A program made the translations under genes and the position numbers. Shown one piece after another: positions 1 through 5,373 of a stretch of 5,373 nt of DNA. The stretch is taken from the NCBI GenBank assembly GCA_902784025.1, contig CACZTF010000206.1:1-5373 (forward strand). Reading direction: 5' to 3'. The stretch's first letter is position 1. Every line of letters starts with the position of its first letter. The notes under the pieces were generated by a model, which saw only the letters and a program-made list of their open reading frames with translations, searched no databases and was not told where the DNA came from. This stretch comes from an uncultured Lachnospiraceae bacterium (GTDB taxonomy: Bacteria; Bacillota; Clostridia; Lachnospirales; Lachnospiraceae).

Positions 1-182
1 CAAATGTATCAAGCGGAAAGATAATCGATATAAGAAAGTTTCTGGGACTGGAAACAAACCAGTTTAATCCATACAGGAAGCGGTTGATAAAGAAAGGTAT
101 AATAGATGGCAGTGAACACGGGTATGTAAGATTTACTCTTCCGTTTTTTGAAGATTATGTCTTGTATAATTATGATCAGTGA
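1..182 (+). CDS. C-terminal fragment of a probable P-loop ATP-binding protein (winged-helix tail)
   Basis: An open frame runs from the window edge (first full codon at position 3) to a TGA at 180-182, giving 59 residues; the start lies outside the window. The peptide contains ETNQFNPYRKRLIKKGIIDG followed by a GYVRFTLPFFEDYV segment. This resembles, from memory, the C-terminal winged-helix region that follows the ATPase core in a family of AAA-type/archaeal-ATPase-like ATP-binding proteins common in Clostridia, where a basic recognition helix is followed by a short beta wing and an aromatic-rich end. The Walker motifs would be upstream and cannot be seen, so the function is inferred from the tail alone. 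No clear terminator follows before the next promoter at 254. An alternative is another DNA-binding winged-helix protein. Confidence 0.6.
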   Translation, partial: NVSSGKIIDIRKFLGLETNQFNPYRKRLIKKGIIDGSEHGYVRFTLPFFEDYVLYNYDQ

Positions 183-253
183 TTATTTAACTGAGACCAG
201 CTATGTAAAAATGCATAAGAAGGGATGTGAAATAGAGACCGCTCATAAAAATG

Positions 254-282
254 TTGACATTGAAAAAGAAAAGGCAAATAAT
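254..282 (+). promoter_or_regulatory. Sigma-A-type promoter for the repeat protein gene
   Basis: A perfect -35 box TTGACA (254-259) is followed by a 17-nt spacer and the -10 box AATAAT (277-282, five of six consensus bases). Transcription would start near 289, giving a leader of about 27 nt with the ribosome site at 301-307. The promoter lies inside the longest possible upstream extension of the coding frame, which argues against starting the gene at the earlier ATG at 148. Confidence 0.8.
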
Positions 283-300
283 ATTTGTATTAAAGGAAAA

Positions 301-307
301 AGGGGTG
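301..307 (+). promoter_or_regulatory. Ribosome binding site that fixes the start at 316
   Basis: AGGGGTG lies 8 nt before the ATG at 316 and is a good match to the anti-Shine-Dalgarno sequence. No comparable site precedes the in-frame ATG at 148, and that start would overlap the end of the previous gene. This supports 316 as the true start. Confidence 0.75.
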
Positions 308-315
308 AAAGTGTT

Positions 316-2052
316 ATGTTAAAGAAATTCAAAAACCAGGTGACAGTTCTGGGTATAATGGGGTTCATCGGCACCGGCAGTATGTTTTCCGGCTTGGCGG
401 CTCAAAATGTGTGTGCAGAAGAGTCGGCTGCAGAGGCAAATGTGACGGTGACTCAGGGAGCGGAAACATCTTCAGCGACCGGTTTATCTTCAGAGTCACT
501 AACTGCTACCGGACATGCGGGCAACACCGATGGTGATACTTCAGCAGAGAAAACAGAGAAAACGGAAAAGGAAAACTTGTCTGATGAGGTGTTTAATTCA
601 TCAGACAATGATGCAGCAGAAGAGAAAATTTCTTCAATAAGTGAAAATGCCGAAAACAGGAAATCTGCTGTTGAAGAAAAGGTATCAAAGACCGATATAG
701 AGGAAGCGGGTTCAGAAGAAATTAAAAAAACCGGTGGTGTCGGTGCAGTCAAATACACCGGGGCTGTGCAGGCGGTGAAGAACGGTTGGGTAAAGGAAAA
801 GGGCGGATATAAGTACTATAAGAACGGAAGAGCATACACCGGATGGCATAAAATGGGCAAAGCCGAAGGTGAGAAGACTGAGCATTACAGCTATTTCGGC
901 AAGGATGGTATTATCAGGACAGGCTGGCAGTCTATGGGTAAAGGTACTAAGAACGCATATAACGAAAACTCAGCAAAACACATGAGTTATTTTGGCAAGG
1001 ACGGCTGGCTCCGGACAGGCTGGCAGTCCATGGGGAAGAATACCGGTAATACGTATGAGGAAAACACTGCGAAACACATGAGTTATTTTGGCAAGAATGG
1101 CTGGTTGAGAACGGGCTGGCAGTCTATGGGAAACAACACTAAAAATTCCTACGATGAAAACACCACACAACACATGAGTTATTTTGGCAAGAACGGATGG
1201 CTCAGGAAGGGCTGGCAGTCCATGGGAAAAGGCACGAAAAATTCATATGATGAAAATACCGCAAAGCATATGAGTTATTTTGGCGGCAACGGCTGGCTTA
1301 GGACCGGCCTTCAGGAAATGGGAAAGGGTACCAATAATTCTTATGAAGAAAATACATTAAAGCATAGATCATTTTTCGGAAATAACGGCTGGCTGAAGTC
1401 AGGCAAAACTCTGACTATAAGCGGGAAAAAGTATTATGCTGACAACAGAGGATGGCTTAGTCTTACACAGGATGAAGCTGAGAGATCATATTCAGGCATT
1501 ATTCAATTTTATAAAAACAATGTGCCGAGAGATACCAAAAAGTATATGACAGGAAATCCTTTTCCTGAATATGAAAACGAGGTTTGGCTTTCTTTGAGGG
1601 ACCATGAGCCAGATCGTTATCTGATAAAAGATATTGACGGTAACGGAGTGCCTGAATTGATAGTTTTATGCAAATATTATAATCGTGTTTCTGCAATTTA
1701 CACGCTGTCAGGAAATAAGGTAAAACCGTTGGCGTTTAGTATGTACAGAACATGGTTTTCTCTTGATAATAACGGTGTATGTTACGCTTGGAATCATGTG
1801 AGTGCTGATGAATATACAATTGAAATATTTAAAATGTCAAATGACGGTGTATCGTTGATCAGTAATAGATCGTATTCTCACCAGTATGGAAATCCGGAAA
1901 AATTTTGGAAAGAGGAAGGCTTTAGTCATACTTATTTAGGTAATTATTCGACAGGTAATATAAAAACGACAACAATATCCGCAAAAGAATTTAATGCAAT
2001 AGAAAACGCATATAATAATGCTGTCTGTAAAGGAAATATAAAATACTTTTAA
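316..2052 (+). CDS. Secreted cell-wall-binding repeat protein with a DxDGNGxxEL-containing C-terminal domain
   Basis: This encodes 578 residues. Residues 1-34 form a Sec signal peptide: a basic N-terminus (MLKKFK), a hydrophobic core, and a likely signal peptidase I site after V-C-A (32-34). Cys33 lacks a lipobox, so a lipoprotein is unlikely. Residues 35 to about 157 are a low-complexity acidic Ser/Thr/Glu/Lys/Ala linker, typical of wall-spanning regions. Residues 158-383 are choline-binding/glucan-binding-like repeats with GW and SYFG motifs, including five exact 32-residue units; such arrays usually dock proteins non-covalently to wall polymers or glycans. Residues about 385-578 form a separate domain that I do not recognise. 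It contains DIDGNGVPEL (439-448), a Ca-binding-loop-like motif seen in secreted clostridial proteins. No catalytic domain and no LPXTG anchor are visible. The gene has its own promoter and terminator, so it is probably monocistronic. Likely role: a surface protein of unknown activity, perhaps an adhesin or glycan binder (inference). Confidence 0.85.
   Translation: MLKKFKNQVTVLGIMGFIGTGSMFSGLAAQNVCAEESAAEANVTVTQGAETSSATGLSSESLTATGHAGNTDGDTSAEKTEKTEKENLSDEVFNSSDNDAAEEKISSISENAENRKSAVEEKVSKTDIEEAGSEEIKKTGGVGAVKYTGAVQAVKNGWVKEKGGYKYYKNGRAYTGWHKMGKAEGEKTEHYSYFGKDGIIRTGWQSMGKGTKNAYNENSAKHMSYFGKDGWLRTGWQSMGKNTGNTYEENTAKHMSYFGKNGWLRTGWQSMGNNTKNSYDENTTQHMSYFGKNGWLRKGWQSMGKGTKNSYDENTAKHMSYFGGNGWLRTGLQEMGKGTNNSYEENTLKHRSFFGNNGWLKSGKTLTISGKKYYADNRGWLSLTQDEAERSYSGIIQFYKNNVPRDTKKYMTGNPFPEYENEVWLSLRDHEPDRYLIKDIDGNGVPELIVLCKYYNRVSAIYTLSGNKVKPLAFSMYRTWFSLDNNGVCYAWNHVSADEYTIEIFKMSNDGVSLISNRSYSHQYGNPEKFWKEEGFSHTYLGNYSTGNIKTTTISAKEFNAIENAYNNAVCKGNIKYF
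889..1368 (+). repeat. Five tandem 96-bp in-frame repeats (32-residue wall-binding units)
   Basis: Units begin at 889, 985, 1081, 1177 and 1273, each exactly 96 bp, and a sixth, degenerate unit starts at 1369. The protein core is SYFGKNGWLRTGWQSMGK followed by a polar stretch of the form GTKNSYDENTAKHM. The middle units are nearly identical. The edge units diverge: unit 1 has GII instead of GWL, unit 5 has GL instead of GW and ends HR instead of HM, and unit 6 turns into a shorter SGKKYYADNRGWL-type repeat. A preceding unit (GW at residues 176-177) is only 27 residues from the next GW, so the 32-residue form appears to carry an extra five residues. The repeats are coding and belong to the protein at 316-2052. 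Confidence 0.93.
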
Positions 2053-2123
2053 GTAAAGAAAAACAACAGGAAGATATTGCTGAGAAGAATCGGAAAAGTA
2101 TTTTTCAAAGTAATCGTTAAAAG

Positions 2124-2151
2124 ATAAGACAGGGCTCTGTCTTATTTTTTG
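2124..2151 (+). terminator. Intrinsic terminator after the repeat protein gene
   Basis: A perfect 9-bp stem (ATAAGACAG 2124-2132 with CTGTCTTAT 2137-2145) encloses a 4-nt GGCT loop and is followed by a T-rich tract (TTTTTGTT). A G-T pair and further A-T pairs can extend the base of the stem. It lies about 70 nt after the stop codon at 2052, as expected for the end of that transcript. Confidence 0.85.
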
Positions 2152-2181
2152 TTAGTGAAAGAGAGACTAATAACCGTTTAA

Positions 2182-2240
2182 TGTCTCATGCTGTCCCGCT
2201 CATGAGACAGAGAACCGTCCCCTGTCCCGCTACTGTCCCA
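2182..2240. repeat. REP-like palindromic element with GACAG/CTGTC motifs
   Basis: This short GC-rich block lies in an otherwise AT-rich spacer. It contains a perfect 9-bp inverted repeat (TGTCTCATG 2182-2190, CATGAGACA 2201-2209) with a 10-nt loop, then GACAGAGAACCGTCCCCTGT and repeated CTGTCCC words at 2191, 2222 and 2233. The 10-mer CTGTCCCGCT occurs twice (2191-2200 and 2222-2231). On the other strand it reads GGGACAGGGGACGGTTCTCT, a word I recall from repeats next to Y1 (IS200-like/RAYT) transposases in Clostridia and Deltaproteobacteria. No transposase is present, so this would be a non-autonomous copy. It has no T tract and so is not an obvious terminator. Confidence 0.6.
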
Positions 2241-2244
2241 CAAT

Positions 2245-2273
2245 TTGCGTAATAAGACGTTTTATTGTAAAAT
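2245..2273 (+). promoter_or_regulatory. Probable sigma-A promoter for leuC
   Basis: TTGCGT (2245-2250) and TAAAAT (2268-2273) are separated by 17 nt. Transcription would start near 2280, leaving a leader of about 48 nt before the leuC start. That leader is too short for a T-box or an attenuator with a leader peptide; only a weak hairpin (CTGTT/AACAG, 2281-2299) is visible in it. The -35 box starts five bases after the REP-like element. Confidence 0.55.
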
Positions 2274-2311
2274 AGAAAAACTGTTATTTTGAGAAACAGA
2301 AATTGAATGAA

Positions 2312-2318
2312 AGAGGAG
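2312..2318 (+). promoter_or_regulatory. leuC ribosome binding site, selects the start at 2328
   Basis: AGAGGAG lies 9 nt before the ATG at 2328. An earlier in-frame ATG at 2307 would place this strong site inside the coding region and has no ribosome site of its own, so the start at 2328 is preferred. Confidence 0.8.
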
Positions 2319-2327
2319 TATATAAAA

Positions 2328-3593
2328 ATGGGAATGACGATGACGCAAAAGATTCTTGCTAAGCATGCGGGGCTTGAGTCTGTAAAGCCCGGGGATCTGA
2401 TCGAGGCTGATCTGGATCTGGTGCTAGGTAATGATATCACATCGCCGGTTGCGATACATGAGTTGGAGAAATTTGATAAAAAACAGGTGTTCAATAAGGA
2501 TAAGATCGCCTTTGTTCCCGACCATTTTACTCCTAATAAGGATATAAAGTCAGCGGAGCACTGCCGTATAGTGAGGGAGTTTGCAAAGAAGAACGACATC
2601 ACCAATTACTTTGAGGTGGGCCGCATGGGTATAGAGCACGCCCTGCTTCCCGAGAAGGGGCTTGTGGTGGCAGGAGATGTGGTGATCGGTGCCGATTCCC
2701 ATACATGCACTTATGGAGCGCTTGGAGCATTTTCTACAGGTGTGGGTTCCACCGATATGGCAGCAGGCATGGCTACGGGAAAGGCGTGGTTCAAGGTGCC
2801 TGAGGCAATACGTTTTAACCTTACGGGTAAGCTTAATAAATGGGTCAGCGGTAAAGATGTTATCCTTCATATCATAGGTCTTATCGGCGTGGACGGCGCT
2901 CTTTATAAGTCTATGGAGTTTACGGGAGAGGGAGTTGCCTCACTTTCCATGGATGACCGCTTTACGATCGCAAATATGGCTATTGAGGCCGGCGGCAAGA
3001 ACGGGATATTCCCGGTGGACGACAAGACAAGGGAATATATGAAGGAGCACTCTGAAAGGACATTTACAGAGTACGAAGCAGATGAAGATGCACAGTATAG
3101 TGAGGAGTACACTATAGATCTGGATAAGCTGACTCCTACGGTATCCTTCCCCCATCTGCCCGAGAACACCCACACGTTCGACGAAATAGGTGATATAAAG
3201 ATAGACCAGGTTGTGATAGGCTCATGTACCAACGGACGTCTCCAGGATCTGAGAGAGGCAGCAGAGGTCTTGAAAGGCAGACAGGTGGCAGAAGGTGTAA
3301 GAGCTATAGTGATCCCTGCTACACAGAAGATATATATGGATGCCATGGCTGAAGGGCTTCTTGAGATATTTATAGAAGCAGGAGCGGTCGTGAGCACACC
3401 CACCTGCGGACCTTGTCTTGGGGGCTACATGGGAGTCCTGGCTCAGGGCGAGAGATGTGTATCTACCACAAACAGAAACTTTGTGGGGCGTATGGGGCAT
3501 ATCGATTCCGAGATATATCTGGCAAGTCCTGCAGTAGCAGCTGCCAGTGCTGTGACAGGAAAGCTGTCACAGCCCTCGGAAGTAGTCGGTTAA
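2328..3593 (+). CDS. leuC: 3-isopropylmalate dehydratase (isomerase), large subunit
   Basis: This encodes 421 residues, matching the short LeuC/HacA-type large subunit rather than the roughly 466-residue enterobacterial form. With LeuD it interconverts 2-isopropylmalate and 3-isopropylmalate in the cytoplasm, the second step of leucine synthesis; the same enzyme can act on citramalate in isoleucine synthesis. Visible signatures are MTMTQKILAKHAG near the N-terminus, the aconitase-type ADSHTCTYGALGAF segment (Asp123-His125), and the three [4Fe-4S] ligands Cys300 (GSCTNGR), Cys360 and Cys363 (TPTCGPCLGG). The frame is intact and full length. The product starts MGMTMTQK; Met3 is a possible alternative start. 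A homoaconitase or dimethylmalate dehydratase cannot be excluded from the large subunit alone, but the adjacent LeuD favours the leucine enzyme. The last codons form a strong hairpin, listed separately. Confidence 0.96.
   Translation: MGMTMTQKILAKHAGLESVKPGDLIEADLDLVLGNDITSPVAIHELEKFDKKQVFNKDKIAFVPDHFTPNKDIKSAEHCRIVREFAKKNDITNYFEVGRMGIEHALLPEKGLVVAGDVVIGADSHTCTYGALGAFSTGVGSTDMAAGMATGKAWFKVPEAIRFNLTGKLNKWVSGKDVILHIIGLIGVDGALYKSMEFTGEGVASLSMDDRFTIANMAIEAGGKNGIFPVDDKTREYMKEHSERTFTEYEADEDAQYSEEYTIDLDKLTPTVSFPHLPENTHTFDEIGDIKIDQVVIGSCTNGRLQDLREAAEVLKGRQVAEGVRAIVIPATQKIYMDAMAEGLLEIFIEAGAVVSTPTCGPCLGGYMGVLAQGERCVSTTNRNFVGRMGHIDSEIYLASPAVAAASAVTGKLSQPSEVVG
3549..3573 (+). other. Strong hairpin within the last codons of leuC
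   Basis: GCTGTGACAG (3549-3558) and CTGTCACAGC (3564-3573) form a perfect 10-bp stem with a GAAAG loop, ending 17 nt before the stop codon. No T tract follows, so it is not a canonical terminator. In mRNA it could block 3' exonucleases or slow ribosomes at the leuC end. A functional role is inferred only; the protein sequence here (a small-residue Ala/Ser/Val/Thr/Gly run) may by itself favour such codons. Confidence 0.5.
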
Positions 3594-3636
3594 GTATCTT
3601 CGTGTAATCAATTGAGTTGAGATTGCTCAGTGAACA

Positions 3637-3716
3637 TTTCGCTGTGTACCCTGGGTAAACTGATTCGCAGAGTAGTTAAAGTGTACAAAACGAAATATAA
3701 AATTTTTACAGCGAAA
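3637..3716 (+). repeat. Long-range inverted repeat in the leuC-leuD spacer
   Basis: TTTCGCTGT (3637-3645) is perfectly complementary to ACAGCGAAA (3708-3716), 62 nt apart. Between the arms are an odd-length palindrome TACCCTGGGTA and two copies of GTGTAC (3644-3649 region and 3681-3686) whose GTAC cores can also pair, nested inside the outer stem. The rest of the 188-bp spacer (3594-3781) shows no gene, T-box sequence or convincing promoter. The arms could form an RNA stem upstream of leuD; function unknown. Confidence 0.45.
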
Positions 3717-3767
3717 CCAAGAGGTATGCAAAAGAACATAAAAAAAGCATGTAAGAAGTATAGAAAC

Positions 3768-3772
3768 AGGAG
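3768..3772 (+). promoter_or_regulatory. leuD ribosome binding site, near copy of the leuC initiation region
   Basis: AGGAG lies 9 nt before the ATG at 3782. The 22 bases ending at the ATG (3763-3784) match those ending at the leuC ATG (2309-2330) at 21 positions, including the whole AGGAGTATATAAAAATG. The two subunits therefore probably initiate translation with similar efficiency. Confidence 0.8.
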
Positions 3773-3781
3773 TATATAAAA

Positions 3782-4267
3782 ATGAAAGCACAAGGCAAGG
3801 CTATAAAATATGGAGACAATGTGGATACGGATGTTATCATCCCGGCGCGTTATCTTAATTCTTCAGATCCCAAAGAACTGGCACAGCACTGTATGGAGGA
3901 TATAGATAAGGAATTCGTAAACAAAGTACAGCCCGGGGATATAATGATAGGCGGCAAGAACTTCGGTTGCGGATCTTCCCGTGAGCACGCTCCCATTTCC
4001 ATAAAAGCATCAGGCATTTCTTGCGTTATAGCAGAAACATTTGCCAGGATATTCTACAGGAATTCCATTAATATCGGACTTCCTATCATGGAGTGTCCTG
4101 AGGCTGCAAAAGCTATCAGTGAAGGTGATGATGTGGAAATAGATTTTGATTCCGGGATCATTACGGACAAGACCACTGGAGAGACATTTACCGGACAGGC
4201 ATTTCCGGAGTTTATGCAGAAGATCATAGATTCCGAGGGATTGATCAATTATATAAATAATAAATAA
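3782..4267 (+). CDS. leuD: 3-isopropylmalate dehydratase (isomerase), small subunit
   Basis: This encodes 161 residues, the usual size of the short LeuD type. It is the swivelling small subunit that completes the isopropylmalate isomerase active site with LeuC. Signatures are GDNVDTDVIIPARYL at the N-terminus, the substrate-recognition loop YLNSSD (Tyr24 onward), and the conserved GCGSSREHAP (Cys63-Gly64-Ser65-Ser66-Arg67-Glu68-His69-Ala70-Pro71), followed by ETFARIFYRNSINIGLP, typical of the family. The loop is not the YLRT form described for archaeal homoaconitases, which supports the leucine role. It lies 188 bp after leuC, an unusually wide gap for this pair, and 93 bp before thrC, with no strong terminator in between. 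The frame is intact. Confidence 0.96.
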   Translation: MKAQGKAIKYGDNVDTDVIIPARYLNSSDPKELAQHCMEDIDKEFVNKVQPGDIMIGGKNFGCGSSREHAPISIKASGISCVIAETFARIFYRNSINIGLPIMECPEAAKAISEGDDVEIDFDSGIITDKTTGETFTGQAFPEFMQKIIDSEGLINYINNK

Positions 4268-4348
4268 AAGAGATAACAACTTTAAAACTGTGTAAAGGGG
4301 TTTTGTTTATTAACCGGAAGTAACAAACAGTTAAGATGAAATGATAAT

Positions 4349-4353
4349 GAGGA
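4349..4353 (+). promoter_or_regulatory. thrC ribosome binding site
   Basis: GAGGA lies 7 nt before the ATG at 4361. The 93-bp spacer between leuD and thrC contains no convincing -35/-10 pair and only weak AT-rich hairpins (for example CTTTA/TAAAG), so read-through from leuD is likely. Confidence 0.65.
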
Positions 4354-4360
4354 AATAAAG

Positions 4361-5373
4361 ATGAGATACACAAGCACAAGAGATAACAGTGTACATATGA
4401 GTGCTTCCGAGGCGATACTCCAGGGGCTTTCTGATGAAGGAGGGCTTTTTGTCCCGGAGAGCATACCAAAGCTTGATGTAACACTTGCAGAAATGGCGCA
4501 GATGGATTACCGTAGTGTAGCCTATGAGGTGATGAAAGGCTTTTTGGATGACTTCACGGAGGAAGAGCTTAAAGCCTGCATAGATGCGGCATACGATGAG
4601 AAATTCGATACTCCGGAGATCGCACCTTTAAAAAAGGTAAATGATGCCTATATCCTGGAACTGTGGCACGGTAAGACCATAGCATTCAAAGATATGGCTC
4701 TTTCCATACTTCCCCATCTTTTAACCACAAGTGCTAGAAAGAACAGCGTAGACGACGAGATCGTGATACTTACAGCTACTTCCGGAGATACGGGTAAGGC
4801 GGCCCTTGCAGGTTTTGCAAATGTACCGGGAACCAGTATCATAGTTTTCTATCCCAAGGATGGTGTGAGTTCAATACAGGAGAGACAGATGCTCACCCAG
4901 GAGGGAGATAACACCCATGTTATCGGTATCCGTGGCAACTTCGACGACGCCCAGACCGGTGTAAAGAATATCTTTAACGACAAAGAACTAAAGGCAAGGA
5001 TGCTGGAAAAGGGATTCAGGTTCTCCTCTGCTAATTCCATAAATATCGGTCGTCTCGTGCCCCAGATCGTGTATTATTTTTATGCTTATACAAGGCTTTT
5101 AAAGGATGGGGTGATATCTGAAGGTGATAAGATCAATTTTGATGTGCCCACAGGTAACTTTGGAAATATCCTTGCGGCATATTATGCAAAATGCATGGGA
5201 CTTCCTATAGAGAACCTTATCTGCGCTTCAAATGACAACAAGGTTTTATATGATTTCTTTAAGACCGGAAAGTATGACCGCAACAGAGAGTTTATGCTTA
5301 CCATTTCTCCTTCTATGGACATCCTTATCTCAAGCAACCTTGAGAGACTTATATACAAGATCGCAGACGAGAG
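4361..5373 (+). CDS. thrC: Threonine synthase, N-terminal two thirds (cut by window end)
   Basis: The frame is open for 337 codons to the window edge, out of about 490-500 residues usual for this clade of threonine synthase. The enzyme is PLP-dependent and converts O-phosphohomoserine to threonine, the last step of the aspartate-family branch. The N-terminus MRYTSTRDNSVHMSASEAIL and GLSDEGGLFVPE are typical. ELWHGKTIAFKDMAL carries the presumed PLP Schiff-base lysine Lys110. SGDTGKAAL (Ser141-Leu149) is a conserved active-site segment, SSANSINIGR (222-231) is a family signature, and PTGNFGN (263-269) matches the cofactor-phosphate-binding glycine loop. The start has a good ribosome site. It follows leuD in the same direction and may be co-transcribed; threonine is also the precursor for 2-oxobutyrate in isoleucine synthesis, which would link it to branched-chain synthesis (inference). 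Confidence 0.95.
   Translation, partial: MRYTSTRDNSVHMSASEAILQGLSDEGGLFVPESIPKLDVTLAEMAQMDYRSVAYEVMKGFLDDFTEEELKACIDAAYDEKFDTPEIAPLKKVNDAYILELWHGKTIAFKDMALSILPHLLTTSARKNSVDDEIVILTATSGDTGKAALAGFANVPGTSIIVFYPKDGVSSIQERQMLTQEGDNTHVIGIRGNFDDAQTGVKNIFNDKELKARMLEKGFRFSSANSINIGRLVPQIVYYFYAYTRLLKDGVISEGDKINFDVPTGNFGNILAAYYAKCMGLPIENLICASNDNKVLYDFFKTGKYDRNREFMLTISPSMDILISSNLERLIYKIADE

Noticed and set aside
148..315. In-frame extension of the repeat protein to an ATG at 148
   Set aside because: It overlaps the end of the upstream gene, has no ribosome site, covers a near-consensus promoter, and would bury the clear signal peptide that starts at 316.
316..420. Lipoprotein signal peptide using Cys33
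   Set aside because: The residues before the cysteine (Q-N-V) do not form a lipobox; a signal peptidase I site after V-C-A fits better.
889..1400. CRISPR-like regular repeat spacing
   Set aside because: The repeats are directly adjacent, in frame, 96 bp long and encode a coherent protein motif; there are no spacers and no cas genes.
2307..2327. Earlier ATG for leuC
   Set aside because: The strong AGAGGAG ribosome site would fall inside the coding region; the start at 2328 fits the usual LeuC N-terminus.
2903..3403. 166-codon open frame on the minus strand inside leuC
   Set aside because: It lies entirely opposite a well-supported conserved gene, has no recognisable motif or ribosome site, and is a shadow of leuC codon usage. 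The other minus-strand frames opposite the repeat protein, leuD and thrC were rejected for the same reason.
3594..3781. T-box or separate promoter for leuD
   Set aside because: No T-box consensus (AGGGTGGTACCGCG-like) is present; the best -35/-10 pairing (TTAAAG and TATAAA) has only a 14-nt spacer.
4268..4360. Terminator or promoter between leuD and thrC
   Set aside because: Only weak AT-rich stems are visible and no well-spaced -35/-10 pair. The GATAAT near 4344 has no suitable -35 and would place the transcript start at the ribosome site.
4268..4388. 11-bp direct repeat AAGAGATAACA at 4268 and 4378
   Set aside because: It is short, one copy lies within the thrC coding region, and no element boundaries or other features accompany it; chance is the simplest explanation.

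Overview
The window looks like a chromosomal segment of a low-to-moderate GC Gram-positive bacterium of the class Clostridia, most likely Lachnospiraceae (Butyrivibrio/Roseburia-like). The evidence is the short-type LeuC/LeuD pair, the clostridial-style threonine synthase, strong purine-rich Shine-Dalgarno sites, and a secreted protein with long 'GW...SYFG' wall-binding repeats of a kind I recall from that family. The genus is an inference; no rRNA or other marker is present. All recognised genes are on the + strand.

Layout. (i) 1-182 is the tail of a gene cut by the window edge; its product resembles the C-terminal winged-helix part of P-loop ATP-binding proteins. (ii) A near-consensus promoter (254-282) and ribosome site lead into a 578-residue secreted protein (316-2052). 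It has a signal peptide, an acidic Ser/Thr/Glu/Lys-rich linker, a wall-binding array with exactly 96-bp periodicity, and an unrecognised C-terminal domain carrying a DxDGNGxxEL loop. (iii) An intrinsic terminator (2124-2151) closes that unit. (iv) A GC-rich palindromic element (2182-2240), resembling the REP-like repeats linked to Y1/RAYT transposases, lies between the terminator and the next promoter. (v) A second promoter (2245-2273) precedes leuC (2328-3593), leuD (3782-4267) and the first two thirds of thrC (4361 to the window end).

Function. LeuC and LeuD form isopropylmalate isomerase, the second step of leucine synthesis; in organisms with a citramalate route the same enzyme serves isoleucine synthesis. 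Threonine synthase makes threonine, which can feed isoleucine. The three genes could form one amino-acid transcription unit: I see no convincing internal promoter or terminator between them. leuA and leuB are not in the window. The leuC-leuD gap is unusually long (188 bp) and holds inverted-repeat structure, and leuC ends in a strong hairpin, so the two subunits may be regulated separately.

No tRNA, rRNA, CRISPR array, intact transposase or defence system was seen. The least ordinary items are the 32-residue repeat protein with its orphan C-terminal domain, the REP-like element, and the structured leuC-leuD junction.
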